A stretch of DNA of 64,000 nt from Gammaproteobacteria bacterium (lineage in GTDB: Bacteria > Pseudomonadota > Gammaproteobacteria > Beggiatoales > Beggiatoaceae): positions 1-64,000 of the forward strand of contig QNES01000001.1 of the NCBI GenBank assembly GCA_003645255.1. Direction: 5' to 3'. Both the position numbers and the translations under genes were made by a program. Shown one piece after another: positions 17,463-26,334 of this stretch. Position 1 is the stretch's first letter. Each line of letters begins with the position of its first letter. The notes beneath the pieces are model-generated. The model saw only the letters and a program-made list of their open reading frames with translations. It did no database searches and was not told the DNA's origin.

Positions 17463-18482
17463 ATGCCACGTTCTGATTATTCCTTTGATTTACCACAGCA
17501 TTTAATTGCCCAACATCCCTTGGAATCGCGAACAAGTAGTCGTTTACTATATATGAACGCTTCTACTCAATTTCAAGATTATTTTTTTATTAATTTTCCA
17601 AATTTGTTAAATCCGGGTGATTTATTAGTATTTAATAACACCCGTGTTATCCCTGCTCGACTATTTGGGCATAAAGCAAGCGGGGGCAAAATCGAAATAT
17701 TTATTGAACGGGTGCTTGATGAAAAAAGGGTATTAGCACAATTACGTGCTAGTCAATCACCAAAACCGAAAACACAATTATACCTTGAAAAAAATATTAA
17801 TGCAACTGTTTTACAACGTCGGGATAATTTTTTTGAAATACAGTTTAATGATCCACGTTCAGTATATGACATCTTGGAAAGCATTGGACATATCCCTTTG
17901 CCCCCTTATATCAAGCGAACAGATACAAAAATGGATAGTGCCCGTTATCAAACAGTATATGCTCAACAGCCTGGGGCAGTCGCGGCACCCACGGCTGGAC
18001 TTCACTTTGATGGGGACATGCTTGAAAAAATTAAAACCCTTGGTGTAGAAATAGCATTTATCACCCTACATGTGGGTGCTGGGACATTTGCACCTATACG
18101 TGTAGATGACATTCGACAACATACCATGCATGCTGAACGTTTACACGTTACCTCCCAGGTTTGTGAACAGGTTAAAGCGACACGCGATCGGGGTGGGCGT
18201 GTCATTGCAGTTGGTACGACCAGTGTACGCGCTTTAGAAACGGCTTCTACTGAAGGTGTTATTAAACCTTATGACGGTGAAACTCGTTTATTCATCACAC
18301 CTGGCTATCGTTTTATAAGTGTCGATGGCCTATTAACCAATTTTCATTTACCCGAATCCACCTTACTAATGCTGGTGTGTGCATTTGCTGGAAAATCTCA
18401 AGTTTTAGCCGCTTATCAACATGCCATTGCACAAAAATATCGCTTTTTTAGTTATGGTGATGCAATGTTTATGGTAACATAA
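17463..18482 (+). CDS. queA: QueA, S-adenosylmethionine:tRNA ribosyltransferase-isomerase
   Basis: A full-length QueA of 339 residues. It transfers and isomerises the ribosyl part of SAM onto 7-aminomethyl-7-deazaguanine in tRNA, giving epoxyqueuosine. Conserved blocks include YSFDLPQHLIAQHP at the start, VFNNTRVIPARL, the 'GAVAAPTAGLHF' segment and 'TLHVGAGTFAPI'. ATG 17463 aligns with the usual QueA start; ATG 17448 in the same frame would add five residues. Neither has a good Shine-Dalgarno. tgt and yajC, common neighbours, are absent; lysC follows after a TAACTGA array. Confidence 0.95.
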   Translation: MPRSDYSFDLPQHLIAQHPLESRTSSRLLYMNASTQFQDYFFINFPNLLNPGDLLVFNNTRVIPARLFGHKASGGKIEIFIERVLDEKRVLAQLRASQSPKPKTQLYLEKNINATVLQRRDNFFEIQFNDPRSVYDILESIGHIPLPPYIKRTDTKMDSARYQTVYAQQPGAVAAPTAGLHFDGDMLEKIKTLGVEIAFITLHVGAGTFAPIRVDDIRQHTMHAERLHVTSQVCEQVKATRDRGGRVIAVGTTSVRALETASTEGVIKPYDGETRLFITPGYRFISVDGLLTNFHLPESTLLMLVCAFAGKSQVLAAYQHAIAQKYRFFSYGDAMFMVT

Positions 18483-18489
18483 GATGAAG

Positions 18490-18517
18490 TAACTGATAAC
18501 TGATAACTGATAACTGA
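18490..18517 (+). repeat. TAACTGA heptamer array before lysC (four perfect units)
   Basis: Four exact tandem TAACTGA units, ending one base before the lysC ATG and starting 7 bases after the queA stop. No Shine-Dalgarno is present between queA and lysC, so the array replaces it. Confidence 0.95.
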
Positions 18518-18518
18518 C

Positions 18519-19742
18519 ATGGCATTGATTGTGCAAAAATACGGTGGCACCTCACTTGGTTCTACTGAGCGTATTATCGCTGTTGCTGAAAAAGTGATGG
18601 CGACTCGTGCCCAAGGACATAATGTCGTTGTAGTCGTTTCTGCCATGAGTGGAGAAACTAATCGCCTAGTAGCACTTGCTAAAAGTGTCGCTGAATCGCC
18701 TAAAGCTCGTGAATTTGATGTTCTTTTAGCGACCGGTGAACAAGTCACGATTAGCTTATTAAGTATGGCACTTTCAGCGCGTAAATGTCCCGCCCGTTCT
18801 TATACCGGTGCTCAGGTACATATACTGACAGATAGTGCCCATACTAAAGCACGTATCCTTGAAATTGATGACCAACGTATCTATGCTGATTTGGTACAAG
18901 GCATTGTAGTTGTCGTGGCAGGTTTTCAAGGTATTGATACGGAAGGTAATATTACGACTTTAGGTCGAGGCGGTTCAGATACCACCGCCGTTGCATTAGC
19001 GGCTGCCCTTAAAGCTGATGAATGTCAAATTTATACGGATGTGGATGGCGTATATACTACCGATCCTCGTGTTGTATCCCAAGCTCGTCGTCTTGAAAAA
19101 ATTTGCTTTGAAGAAATGTTGGAAATGGCAAGTTTGGGATCAAAAGTCTTGCAAATTCGAGCGGTAGAATTTGCCAGTAAATACAATGTACCAATACGTG
19201 TGCTATCCTCTTTTAAAGAGGGCCCAGGCACTTTGATTGCGCCAGAGGATGAAACCATGGAAAAAGCCCTTATTTCAGGTATTGCCTTTAATCGTGATGA
19301 AGCCAAATTAACCCTATTGGGGGTACCAGATAAACCTGGGATTGCTTATCATATTTTAGGTCAAATTGCGGATGCTAATATTGAAGTAGATATGATCATC
19401 CAAAACATCGGGGCTGATGGAACAACGGATTTCACCTTTACGGTGCATCATAATGACTACAAAAAAGCCCTAGATATTTTGCACGACATTGCCAAAGAAT
19501 TAGGTGTTCGTGAAGTGCAAGGGGATGTGAGCATTGTTAAAATTTCATTAGTCGGTGTTGGAATGCGTTCACATGCAGGCATTGCTAGTACGATGTTTAA
19601 GGCGTTGGCGGATGAAGGCATTAACATCCAAATGATTTCGACTTCGGAAATTAAAATTTCCGTGGTAGTCCACGAAAAATACCTTGAATTAGGAGTCAGA
19701 GCATTACATGCGGCTTTTAACTTGGATAAAGCAGCTATTTAA
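18519..19742 (+). CDS. lysC: Aspartate kinase
   Basis: A 407-residue monofunctional aspartokinase of the LysC alpha-chain type. It phosphorylates aspartate at the head of the lysine, threonine, methionine and diaminopimelate pathway. It has the kinase signature VQKYGGTSLGS at residues 5-15, 'GFQGID' and 'TLGRGGSDTTA' nucleotide-binding loops, and two C-terminal ACT domains (about 265-400) with allosteric 'GVPDKPGIA' and 'GVGMRSHAGIAS' loops. Length and motifs are complete. It precedes csrA, an arrangement seen in many gammaproteobacteria. No lysine riboswitch is visible; the leader is a TAACTGA array. Confidence 0.97.
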   Translation: MALIVQKYGGTSLGSTERIIAVAEKVMATRAQGHNVVVVVSAMSGETNRLVALAKSVAESPKAREFDVLLATGEQVTISLLSMALSARKCPARSYTGAQVHILTDSAHTKARILEIDDQRIYADLVQGIVVVVAGFQGIDTEGNITTLGRGGSDTTAVALAAALKADECQIYTDVDGVYTTDPRVVSQARRLEKICFEEMLEMASLGSKVLQIRAVEFASKYNVPIRVLSSFKEGPGTLIAPEDETMEKALISGIAFNRDEAKLTLLGVPDKPGIAYHILGQIADANIEVDMIIQNIGADGTTDFTFTVHHNDYKKALDILHDIAKELGVREVQGDVSIVKISLVGVGMRSHAGIASTMFKALADEGINIQMISTSEIKISVVVHEKYLELGVRALHAAFNLDKAAI

Positions 19743-19829
19743 AAAAAACCGATATCTCAAGATGTACCTGATATCACAGAAAATACAGTTTTTGAGCTTG
19801 AAACTAGAAAGGAAAAAAGGAGAACATCT

Positions 19830-20039
19830 ATGTTGATTTTGACAAGGCGTGTTGGTGAATCACTGATGATAGGAGACGAAATCGTCGTCACGGTGTTAGG
19901 TGTCAAAGGTAATCAAGTACGAATTGGAGTCAATGCACCTAGGGAAATTGCGGTTCATCGTGAAGAAATTTATCATCGGATTCAACAGGAGAAAGTTCAA
20001 GCCGAAGATCCTGAAGAACCCGGGAATTATAATTACTAA
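19830..20039 (+). CDS. csrA: Carbon storage regulator CsrA
   Basis: A 69-residue RNA-binding dimer. The start [20 protein letters not shown] and the '[17 protein letters not shown]' segment, including the RNA-contacting Arg at residue 44 region, are canonical. CsrA binds GGA motifs in mRNA leaders and controls translation of carbon and motility genes. Its own leader holds AAAGGAAAAAAGGAGAAC with two GGA triplets, one in the Shine-Dalgarno, 10-20 bases before ATG; autoregulation is therefore plausible. It follows lysC by 87 bases. Confidence 0.97.
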   Translation: MLILTRRVGESLMIGDEIVVTVLGVKGNQVRIGVNAPREIAVHREEIYHRIQQEKVQAEDPEEPGNYNY

Positions 20040-20040
20040 A

Positions 20041-20066
20041 AATTGTGAATTGTGAATTGTGAATGG
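20041..20066. repeat. Heptamer array AATTGTG (three units), with an inverted counterpart at 20139-20186
   Basis: Three perfect AATTGTG units start two bases after the csrA stop. The complementary CACAATT type occurs at 20145-20160 and 20173-20182, close to the end of the converging DUF2062 gene, so the two arrays could pair across about 80 bases. Confidence 0.75.
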
Positions 20067-20184
20067 AGCTAACAACAGAACACTTCCTAAAATAACAAAA
20101 AATAATGGGCTTCTCAATAAACCTAACGGGTACTGCGTTTCACAATCCACAATTCACAATTACGCAGTGAAACAATTCACAATT

Positions 20185-20748
20185 CTACAATGGCAAGTTT
20201 TCTAACTTGCCAAATTTCCGTTTTTTGCCAAATTTTTTAATTCGTTTTTTGCGCCGATCCTGCCATAAACGACTCACTTGTAAACGCCATAAAATATTAA
20301 TCAACAAATAGCCACTCAAAGCACTAAAACTAGCCAATACAAAACACCCAAGTAACAACGGTTGCCATATATTTCCCAACGAATTGAATAACCATTCAGA
20401 AGACAAAGTAAATTCAACCGGTTGAATAGACAATCCTAATAGAATGCTACCTAACTTATAAGCAAAATAAAAGGCGGGCGGTATCGTAACCGGATTGGTC
20501 ACCCATACCAAACTTACTGATAAAGGTAAATTGACGCGAAACGCAATCGCCAATGCCGCCGCCAATAACATTTGCATAGGAAAGGGTATAAAAGCTATGA
20601 ACAAACCAACTGCCGTCCCCCCAGTTAATGATCGCCTATTTAAATGCCACAAATTGGGATCATGAAGAAGCTCTCCAAAAAATTGAAGTCTGGGGTGAGA
20701 TTTAACATGAGAGACATGTGGTAACGAACGCTTAAAAAAATTTTTCAT
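20185..20748 (-). CDS. DUF2062 membrane protein
   Basis: A 187-residue inner-membrane protein of the DUF2062 family. Signature features are 'FFGELLHDPNLWHLNRRS' before the first helix, 'VGLFIAFIPFPMQML', and the conserved 'WVTNPVTIPPAFYFAYKLG'. Three to four membrane helices are predicted by eye, and the C-terminus is strongly basic (RRKKRIKKFGKKRKFG). The function of the family is unknown. In gammaproteobacteria it is often next to comEC, exactly as here, in divergent orientation. Confidence 0.88.
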   Translation of the reverse strand: MKNFFKRSLPHVSHVKSHPRLQFFGELLHDPNLWHLNRRSLTGGTAVGLFIAFIPFPMQMLLAAALAIAFRVNLPLSVSLVWVTNPVTIPPAFYFAYKLGSILLGLSIQPVEFTLSSEWLFNSLGNIWQPLLLGCFVLASFSALSGYLLINILWRLQVSRLWQDRRKKRIKKFGKKRKFGKLENLPL

Positions 20749-20764
20749 AATTGGGATTGGGAAA

Positions 20765-20810
20765 TTTGAACATTACAAGAAATCCGATTTTTGGAAAAAA
20801 TCTGATTTCT
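20765..20810. repeat. Palindromic repeat, family 1, with shared upstream flank
   Basis: AGAAATCCGATTTTTGG then AAAAAATCTGATTTCT. The preceding TTTGAACATTACA also occurs before the copy at 38013 (CTGAACATTATA), so the mobile or conserved unit extends to the left of the palindrome. Confidence 0.85.
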
Positions 20811-20875
20811 GGCACACCGGTTGAAACCCGTTAAAAATCCGTTTTTTTCGTAAAGAAGTTGTTTTTCAATATAAA

Positions 20876-23188
20876 ATGCGTTTAGGTACAATCGCCTTTC
20901 TTTTGGGTATCGTCTTTTGCCAAACACTTCCATCTATACTAAATAATGCCTGGATAATTTTACTATTTATCATCTTAACCTTTTCAGCTTTTTTTATATT
21001 AGCACGTTATTATTGGCTATTTTTATTGATATTAGGATTTCTTTGGGCTTCCTTACATGCCAACTTCATATTAGCACAAAAATTACCCAATCATCTTGAA
21101 GGGCAAGAGATAAAAATAACCGGCACTATCATTCATTTACCCTCGCGACGGCAATATCGACACAATTCATTTTACTGGCAATTTGATTTTGCTCCCATAC
21201 CCTCCCAAGCCTGGGCTAACCCTGGCAATATACGCTTAAATTGGTTCGGCGATCCGCCACTGGAACTACGCCCCGGACAAAAGTGGCAATTAACAGTGCG
21301 ATTAAAACAGGTGCATGGTATGCTCAATCCAGGGACTTTTGATTCTGAAGCTTGGTTGTTTCAACATCGCATACGGGCTACAGGTTCAGTGCGTACTAAA
21401 AGTGAACAGCGTCTATTAAATGAACCTTCACCCTTTAATATAGATAATCTACGTTACCGTTTAGCACAAGCCATACGAAAAGATTTGGGTGAAATGCCAA
21501 GTACGGGCATCATTATTGGTTTGGCAGTTGGCGACAAGCAATGGATTACCCGAAAGCAAAAAGAAGTTTTGCAACAAACTGGCACCGTGCATCTGATAGT
21601 GATTTCAGGTTTACATATTGGTTTTATTGCTTGGCTAACTTTTTGGATAGCTCGTCGATTGTGGGGTTATATTGGTAAAGCGAATTTATGGTTGCCAGCA
21701 CCCTATTTTGCTGCTTTTTCGAGTTTCTTCGCGGCATTTTTATATGCACTATTAGCTGGATTTTCTATTCCAACACAAAGGGCTTTAATTATGGTGGCTA
21801 TAGCTCTTTTTGGAATAGTATTTGCTAGAAAAACCGCTAATTCACATATTATAGCCCTTGCTCTATTATTCGTATTATTATGGGACCCATTATCAGTTAT
21901 GTCAGCGGGATTTTGGCTATCTTTTGGGGCAGTCGCAGTGATTGCGTATGCTTTAAGCAATAGGCGTGAACCAAGCATTTCAGCTTTAGGCAAGTGGGGG
22001 CTAGGTGTATGGAAAATACAATGGGCAGTCACATTGGGTTTCTTCCCCATCACATTAGTGGTATTTGGCTACGTATCACAAGTATCGCTGTTTGCTAATT
22101 CAATTGCCATCCCTTGGGTCAGTTTTGTCGTTGTACCATTGACTTTACTGGGTAGCGCACTGATTTTAATTTTGCCGACAATCGGCAGTGTACTACTGCA
22201 CCTAGCAGCGTACATTATTGATGCACTTTGGATATCTATGGACTGGTTAGCTCATTTTGATTGGACCGTATGGCAACAACATAGTCCACCATTATGGACT
22301 GTCATCGTAGCAATAATAGGCGTTGCTATTTTACTATTGCCACGCGGTTTTCCCGCACGGTGGATAGGTATTTTATGGCTTTTACCTATTTTCTTTATAC
22401 CAGCGCCCCATTCTGAATCAGGTGAAGTTTGGTTTACCTTATTAGATGTAGGGCAAGGTTTAGCCGCAGTGGTACGTACAGAAAATTATGTATTGATCTA
22501 TGATACGGGTACAAAATCTAAGGGTAGATCGGTCATCTTGCCTTTTTTGCGTAATAAAGGAATACAACACATTGATAAGCTTTTGATCAGTCACGATGAT
22601 AATGATCATAGTGGTGGTGCAGAAAGCGTGTTAAAAAATTTCACCGTAGAAGAATTACTAGCCAGTGCGCCTGCAAAATTTAAGGAAGAAAACGGAAAAT
22701 TAGAAAACCTGCGCTTATGTCAAACGGGGCAACATTGGCGCTGGGATGGGGTTGATTTTCAGATTTTACATCCTCCCCTCAACTATAAAGCCAAAGATAA
22801 TAACCTGAGTTGTGTATTAAAAGTCACCACTGCCGGAGGTACCCTATTATTGACGGGAGATATTGAAGCCAGGGTAGAATATCGTTTAGTTGGACGCTAT
22901 CCCCTTGATTTAAAAGCAGATATTCTTATTGTGCCTCATCATGGTAGTGGCACTTCGTCAACTAAAACTTTCATTGACACGGTGCAACCCAGAATGGCTC
23001 TATTTTCTGCCGGTTATCGTAGTCGCTTTGGACATCCTAAAAAATCTATTGTGCAGCGTTATCAAGATCGTCAAATTGAAGTATGGAATACTGCCGAAAC
23101 CGGGGCTATTTCAATTCGATTATCAGATGACGGGATTTCGACACCTATTTTGGCGCGTGAACAGATGCGCCGCTATTGGCATCAATAG
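20876..23188 (+). CDS. comEC: DNA internalization competence protein ComEC/Rec2
   Basis: A 770-residue polytopic protein that forms the channel through which single-stranded DNA enters during natural transformation. N-terminal helices and an OB-like DUF4131 part (about 1-190) are followed by the Competence domain (about 215-480), which contains VISGLHIGFI. The C-terminal metallo-beta-lactamase-like domain (about 510-760) has 'SHDDNDHSGG' and 'VPHHGSGTSS' metal motifs. Length is normal. DUF2062 is divergent upstream and exbB follows. It suggests transformation ability, as long as the type IV pilus genes exist elsewhere. Confidence 0.93.
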   Translation: MRLGTIAFLLGIVFCQTLPSILNNAWIILLFIILTFSAFFILARYYWLFLLILGFLWASLHANFILAQKLPNHLEGQEIKITGTIIHLPSRRQYRHNSFYWQFDFAPIPSQAWANPGNIRLNWFGDPPLELRPGQKWQLTVRLKQVHGMLNPGTFDSEAWLFQHRIRATGSVRTKSEQRLLNEPSPFNIDNLRYRLAQAIRKDLGEMPSTGIIIGLAVGDKQWITRKQKEVLQQTGTVHLIVISGLHIGFIAWLTFWIARRLWGYIGKANLWLPAPYFAAFSSFFAAFLYALLAGFSIPTQRALIMVAIALFGIVFARKTANSHIIALALLFVLLWDPLSVMSAGFWLSFGAVAVIAYALSNRREPSISALGKWGLGVWKIQWAVTLGFFPITLVVFGYVSQVSLFANSIAIPWVSFVVVPLTLLGSALILILPTIGSVLLHLAAYIIDALWISMDWLAHFDWTVWQQHSPPLWTVIVAIIGVAILLLPRGFPARWIGILWLLPIFFIPAPHSESGEVWFTLLDVGQGLAAVVRTENYVLIYDTGTKSKGRSVILPFLRNKGIQHIDKLLISHDDNDHSGGAESVLKNFTVEELLASAPAKFKEENGKLENLRLCQTGQHWRWDGVDFQILHPPLNYKAKDNNLSCVLKVTTAGGTLLLTGDIEARVEYRLVGRYPLDLKADILIVPHHGSGTSSTKTFIDTVQPRMALFSAGYRSRFGHPKKSIVQRYQDRQIEVWNTAETGAISIRLSDDGISTPILAREQMRRYWHQ

Positions 23189-23202
23189 AAGTCCAAATGG
23201 TT

Positions 23203-23266
23203 TGAAAGAAATACCCTTTTTTAAAATTAGAAATACCCTTTTTTAAAATTTTCAAAAAAGGGTATT
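23203..23266. repeat. Palindromic repeat, family 1 variant, partly duplicated
   Basis: AGAAATACCCTTTTTTAAAA occurs twice in tandem, followed by one right arm, CAAAAAAGGGTATTT. The arms differ from the common form (TACCC in place of TCCGA) on both sides, so pairing is kept. Located between comEC and exbB. Confidence 0.8.
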
Positions 23267-23293
23267 TTTAACATAACGAAGTATAATTAAAAA

Positions 23294-23902
23294 ATGTTAG
23301 AAATTATTAGTGCCGGTGGCTGGATGATTTGGCCAATTATTCTATGTTCTATAGTTGCTATGGCTATTATTGGTGAACGTTTTTGGAGTTTGCAAAAAAA
23401 ATATGTGGTGCCAAAAGGTTTAGTGGCGCAAGTGTGGAAATGGATTAAAGAAGATAAAATAGACAAACAACACCTGAATGCTTTGCGTATTAATTCTCCC
23501 CTGGGCAAAATATTAGCGGCGGGCTTAGTTAATAGATACCATGATCGTGAAATGATGAAGGTAAGTATTGAAGAAGCCAGTAACCAAGTGATACATGAGC
23601 TTGAGCGATATTTGAATACTTTGGGTACTATCGCTGAAATAGCACCCTTATTGGGATTATTAGGTACAGTAACGGGAATGATTAGAATGTTTTCCGCCAT
23701 TGGTGAAGTAGGATTAGGCAATCCTATGGTTTTATCAAGTGGTCTTTCTGAGGCATTGGTAACAACGGCTGCGGGTTTATTTGTGGCTATTCCTGCCTTT
23801 GTATTTTATCGTTATTTTCGAGGTGTTGTGGATGAATTGGTTTTGTCCATGGAACTGGAGGCTTTAAAAATGATAGATATTTTGCATGGTGCTCGTGAAT
23901 AA
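23294..23902 (+). CDS. exbB: ExbB/TolQ/MotA-family proton channel protein
   Basis: A 202-residue inner-membrane protein with three helices: about 10-30, 115-140 and 155-178. The conserved TM2-TM3 core 'IAEIAPLLGLLGTVTGMIRMF' and 'SEALVTTAAGLFVAIPAFVFYRYF' is diagnostic. It forms a pentameric motor with the next gene product and uses proton flow to energise an outer-membrane or TonB-like partner. The comEC-exbB-exbD-lpxK order is common in gammaproteobacteria. No tonB is adjacent, so the energised partner is unknown. Confidence 0.9.
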   Translation: MLEIISAGGWMIWPIILCSIVAMAIIGERFWSLQKKYVVPKGLVAQVWKWIKEDKIDKQHLNALRINSPLGKILAAGLVNRYHDREMMKVSIEEASNQVIHELERYLNTLGTIAEIAPLLGLLGTVTGMIRMFSAIGEVGLGNPMVLSSGLSEALVTTAAGLFVAIPAFVFYRYFRGVVDELVLSMELEALKMIDILHGARE

Positions 23903-23981
23903 TAATACTCATCAGGTATTATGGTGGGCAAAAAAATACTTGCACACCCTACTACTATATATTGTACTATAATAATGAATT

Positions 23982-24416
23982 ATGAATTTCCGTCGTCGTC
24001 AAAGCCGTGACAACCTAAAGGTTAATTTAACACCTTTGATTGACACCGTTTTTTTATTATTGATTTTTTTTATGATGACTACCACTTTTAATAAGGAGTC
24101 ACAACTTAATATTGATTTGCCCGAAGCAAAAGGGGAAAGCCCTACTACGCCACAAATGGAACTCATTAGAATTATCGTTGATGAACAAGGAAAGTATGCT
24201 ATTAATGATATGGACCATCGTTTAATTAATTCTCAATTAGATACGCTTAAACAGGCTTTGAAAAAAGCGGCTGGGAACAAGGAAAATCCTCCGTTGGTGA
24301 TCAGTGCTGATGAAAACGCACCGCATTATGCAGTCTTGAAAGCGATGGAAGCGATACGCGATTTAGGATTTGCCCGATTAAGTTTTGAAGCGCAACAACG
24401 ACCTGATCAAGAATGA
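23982..24416 (+). CDS. exbD: ExbD/TolR-family biopolymer transport protein
   Basis: A 144-residue protein with a short cytoplasmic start, one membrane helix (about residues 18-38) carrying the functional Asp in 'NLTPLIDTVFLLLIFFM', and a periplasmic domain with 'VISADENAPHYAVLKAMEAIRDLGFARL'. It partners the ExbB-like protein 79 bases upstream. The stop overlaps the lpxK start by four bases, so the two are translationally coupled. Confidence 0.92.
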   Translation: MNFRRRQSRDNLKVNLTPLIDTVFLLLIFFMMTTTFNKESQLNIDLPEAKGESPTTPQMELIRIIVDEQGKYAINDMDHRLINSQLDTLKQALKKAAGNKENPPLVISADENAPHYAVLKAMEAIRDLGFARLSFEAQQRPDQE

Positions 24417-25405
24417 AATTCAATAATATTTGGTACGGAAAACACCCATTAGGATTAGCACTGGCTCCAGTCGCTTGGTTATTTTGTGCTGTCGTGCGGA
24501 TTCGCAGACTAGCTTATAAACATGGCTTATTAACCAGCCATCGGGTGCCGGTGCCGGTTATTGTCGTCGGCAATATTACCGTCGGCGGGACAGGTAAAAC
24601 CCCCTTAGTCATTTGGCTGGCACAGTTTTTTAAAAAACAAGGTTTTAAGCCCGGTATTGTCAGTCGCGGCTATGGTGGACGTGCTATAAAATGGCCACAA
24701 CCGGTGTATCCCAATAGTGATCCACACATAGTGGGTGATGAACCGGTCTTATTGGCACGACACTGTGGTTGTCCAGTTGTTGTGGCACCTAAGCGCATTA
24801 AAGCGGTGCAAAACCTATTAGAAAATAATGACTGTAACCTAATTATCAGTGATGATGGCTTACAACATTATGCTCTGTACCGTGATTTAGGGATTGCGGT
24901 GCTTGATGATGTTCGCCGCTATGGAAATAGGCGTTGTTTACCCACAGGACCTTTGCGCGAACCGGTGAGCTACCTAAAAAAAATAGATTTTCTTGTGACT
25001 AAAGGGGCTGCCCTTCGCAATGAGTTTTCCATGCAATATGATCTCAAACCTTTACGGCATGTGATGGATGAAAATATTTCAAAACCTTTGGCTGTTTTTC
25101 GGGGTCAGACGGTACATGCGGTTGCCGGCATTGGTCATCCGGCAAAATTTTTTACCCGATTACGTAATAGTGGGTTAAAACTGCTTATTCACGAATTTCC
25201 CGATCATCATTATTATAGCCAAACAGATATTCAGTTTCAGGATAACTTGCCGGTGATTATGACTGAAAAAGATGCTGTTAAATGTGTGCATTTTGCAGGT
25301 ATCCAACATTGGTATTTGCCAATTGAAGCCCGTTTACCCAAAATATTTGCTGACTCTTTATTGCAAAAACTTAAAGGAATCGAAAATGGACAAAAGATTG
25401 CTTGA
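24413..25405 (+). CDS. lpxK: Tetraacyldisaccharide 4'-kinase LpxK
   Basis: A 330-residue inner-membrane-associated kinase that adds the 4'-phosphate in lipid A synthesis. The P-loop [14 protein letters not shown] (about residues 52-65), SRGYGG, and the '[15 protein letters not shown]' loop with catalytic Asp are intact. One N-terminal membrane helix is present. It overlaps exbD by four bases and trm112 by 20 bases. The gene shows that the organism makes a conventional lipid A. Confidence 0.96.
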   Translation: MKFNNIWYGKHPLGLALAPVAWLFCAVVRIRRLAYKHGLLTSHRVPVPVIVVGNITVGGTGKTPLVIWLAQFFKKQGFKPGIVSRGYGGRAIKWPQPVYPNSDPHIVGDEPVLLARHCGCPVVVAPKRIKAVQNLLENNDCNLIISDDGLQHYALYRDLGIAVLDDVRRYGNRRCLPTGPLREPVSYLKKIDFLVTKGAALRNEFSMQYDLKPLRHVMDENISKPLAVFRGQTVHAVAGIGHPAKFFTRLRNSGLKLLIHEFPDHHYYSQTDIQFQDNLPVIMTEKDAVKCVHFAGIQHWYLPIEARLPKIFADSLLQKLKGIENGQKIA

Positions 25406-25589
25406 TATTTTAGTTTGCCCGGTGACTAAAGGTCCCCTGATTTACGATAAAGATAATCAGGAATTACTTTGTACTGGTTCACGGCTGGCTTATCCTATTC
25501 GTGATGACATTCCGGTTATGCTGTCTGATGAAGCTCGCCATTTAACACTTGAAGAGATTGAAAAGTTAAAGAAAACTCGCCATGGTTAA
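25386..25589 (+). CDS. Trm112 family protein (YcaR-like)
   Basis: A 67-residue protein starting [18 protein letters not shown], with a single N-terminal Cys of the zinc-type pair and '[18 protein letters not shown]', typical of bacterial Trm112/YcaR. I use ATG 25386 rather than an upstream in-frame start, because the family begins here and AAAGGAATCG precedes it. It overlaps the end of lpxK by 20 bases. Eukaryotic Trm112 activates methyltransferases; the bacterial role is uncertain. kdsB usually follows but is absent. Confidence 0.92.
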   Translation: MDKRLLDILVCPVTKGPLIYDKDNQELLCTGSRLAYPIRDDIPVMLSDEARHLTLEEIEKLKKTRHG

Positions 25590-26055
25590 AGTACTATTAG
25601 TTTGTATGGGCAATATATGCCGTTCCCCCACTGCCGATGGGGTATTGACCGATTTGGTCGAAAAAGAGGGACTTCGTGAGCAAATTGACATTGATTCTGC
25701 TGGTACACATGCCTACCATATTGGTGAACCACCTGATTTACGTTCACAAGAGGCTGCTTTTAAACGCGGTGTTGATTTAAACGAACTACGGGCTCGCCAG
25801 GTTAAAAAGGATGACTTTGTCCAATTTGATTATGTATTAGCAATGGACAAAGATAATTATAAGCATTTGCAAGCAATTTGTCCGCAAGATCAGGCGCATA
25901 AACTGCGTTTATTCCTTGACTTTGCACCCCATTTAAAGGTGCCAGAAGTACCTGATCCTTATTTTGGGGGAGAAAAAGGCTTTGAATATGTACTTGATTT
26001 GGTAGAAGCGGCGAGTAAAGGGCTGTTGGCTGATATACGCCAACGTCTTAATTAG
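25582..26055 (+). CDS. Low-molecular-weight protein-tyrosine phosphatase
   Basis: A 157-residue cytosolic phosphatase. The P-loop CMGNICRSP (residues 8-16, C-x5-R-S) holds the nucleophilic Cys and the C-terminal VPDPYFGG supplies the general acid Asp. Length and order are normal. It overlaps the trm112 stop by eight bases, so it belongs to the same unit. Family members dephosphorylate tyrosine kinases of exopolysaccharide synthesis, or arsenate in some lineages; the partner is not in the window. Confidence 0.93.
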   Translation: MVKVLLVCMGNICRSPTADGVLTDLVEKEGLREQIDIDSAGTHAYHIGEPPDLRSQEAAFKRGVDLNELRARQVKKDDFVQFDYVLAMDKDNYKHLQAICPQDQAHKLRLFLDFAPHLKVPEVPDPYFGGEKGFEYVLDLVEAASKGLLADIRQRLN

Positions 26056-26093
26056 TGGCTGAATGAAATCCTATTTTGCAGTTTCCCACTTTA

Positions 26094-26147
26094 GCAAAGC
26101 TATGTTATGCACACATCATCTGCCTTAAAATTTATTCTAAGGCCGAT
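26094..26147. repeat. Dispersed repeat, family 5 (GCTATG...CACACATCAT...CTTAAAATTTATTCTAAGG)
   Basis: Matches 33755-33800 (GCTATGCACACATTATGAACC then TTATAATTTATTCTAAGGC). The CCTTA and TAAGG ends form a short stem. Both copies sit just downstream of a gene end, flanking the 26-34 kb accessory region. Confidence 0.6.
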
Positions 26148-26177
26148 AGGGGTCTATGTAAAGGAAGTATGGTAGTA

Positions 26178-26251
26178 TGGTAGGTCGGGTTAGTAACCCG
26201 ACATTTACCTGACGAAATAGTATGGTAGGTCAGGTTAGCTAACCCGACTTA
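26178..26251. repeat. Two tandem copies of dispersed repeat family 4
   Basis: TGGTAGGTCGGGTTAGTAACCCGAC at 26181-26205 and TGGTAGGTCAGGTTAGCTAACCCGAC near 26222-26247. Each is a small hairpin with GGGTTA/TAACCC arms, and both are preceded by ATAGTATGGTAGG-type sequence. Confidence 0.7.
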
Positions 26252-26334
26252 CTTGGTTTTCACCTTTCAAAATAAATAAATTATATCATCGTTTCTAAAA
26301 ATTAGAGCCTGACCCCTTTTCTAGGATAAATATC

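Noticed and set aside
17318-18517. A CRISPR array from the regularly repeated TAACTGA units
   Set aside because: The units are only 7 bases, directly adjacent and without spacers; no cas gene is in the window.
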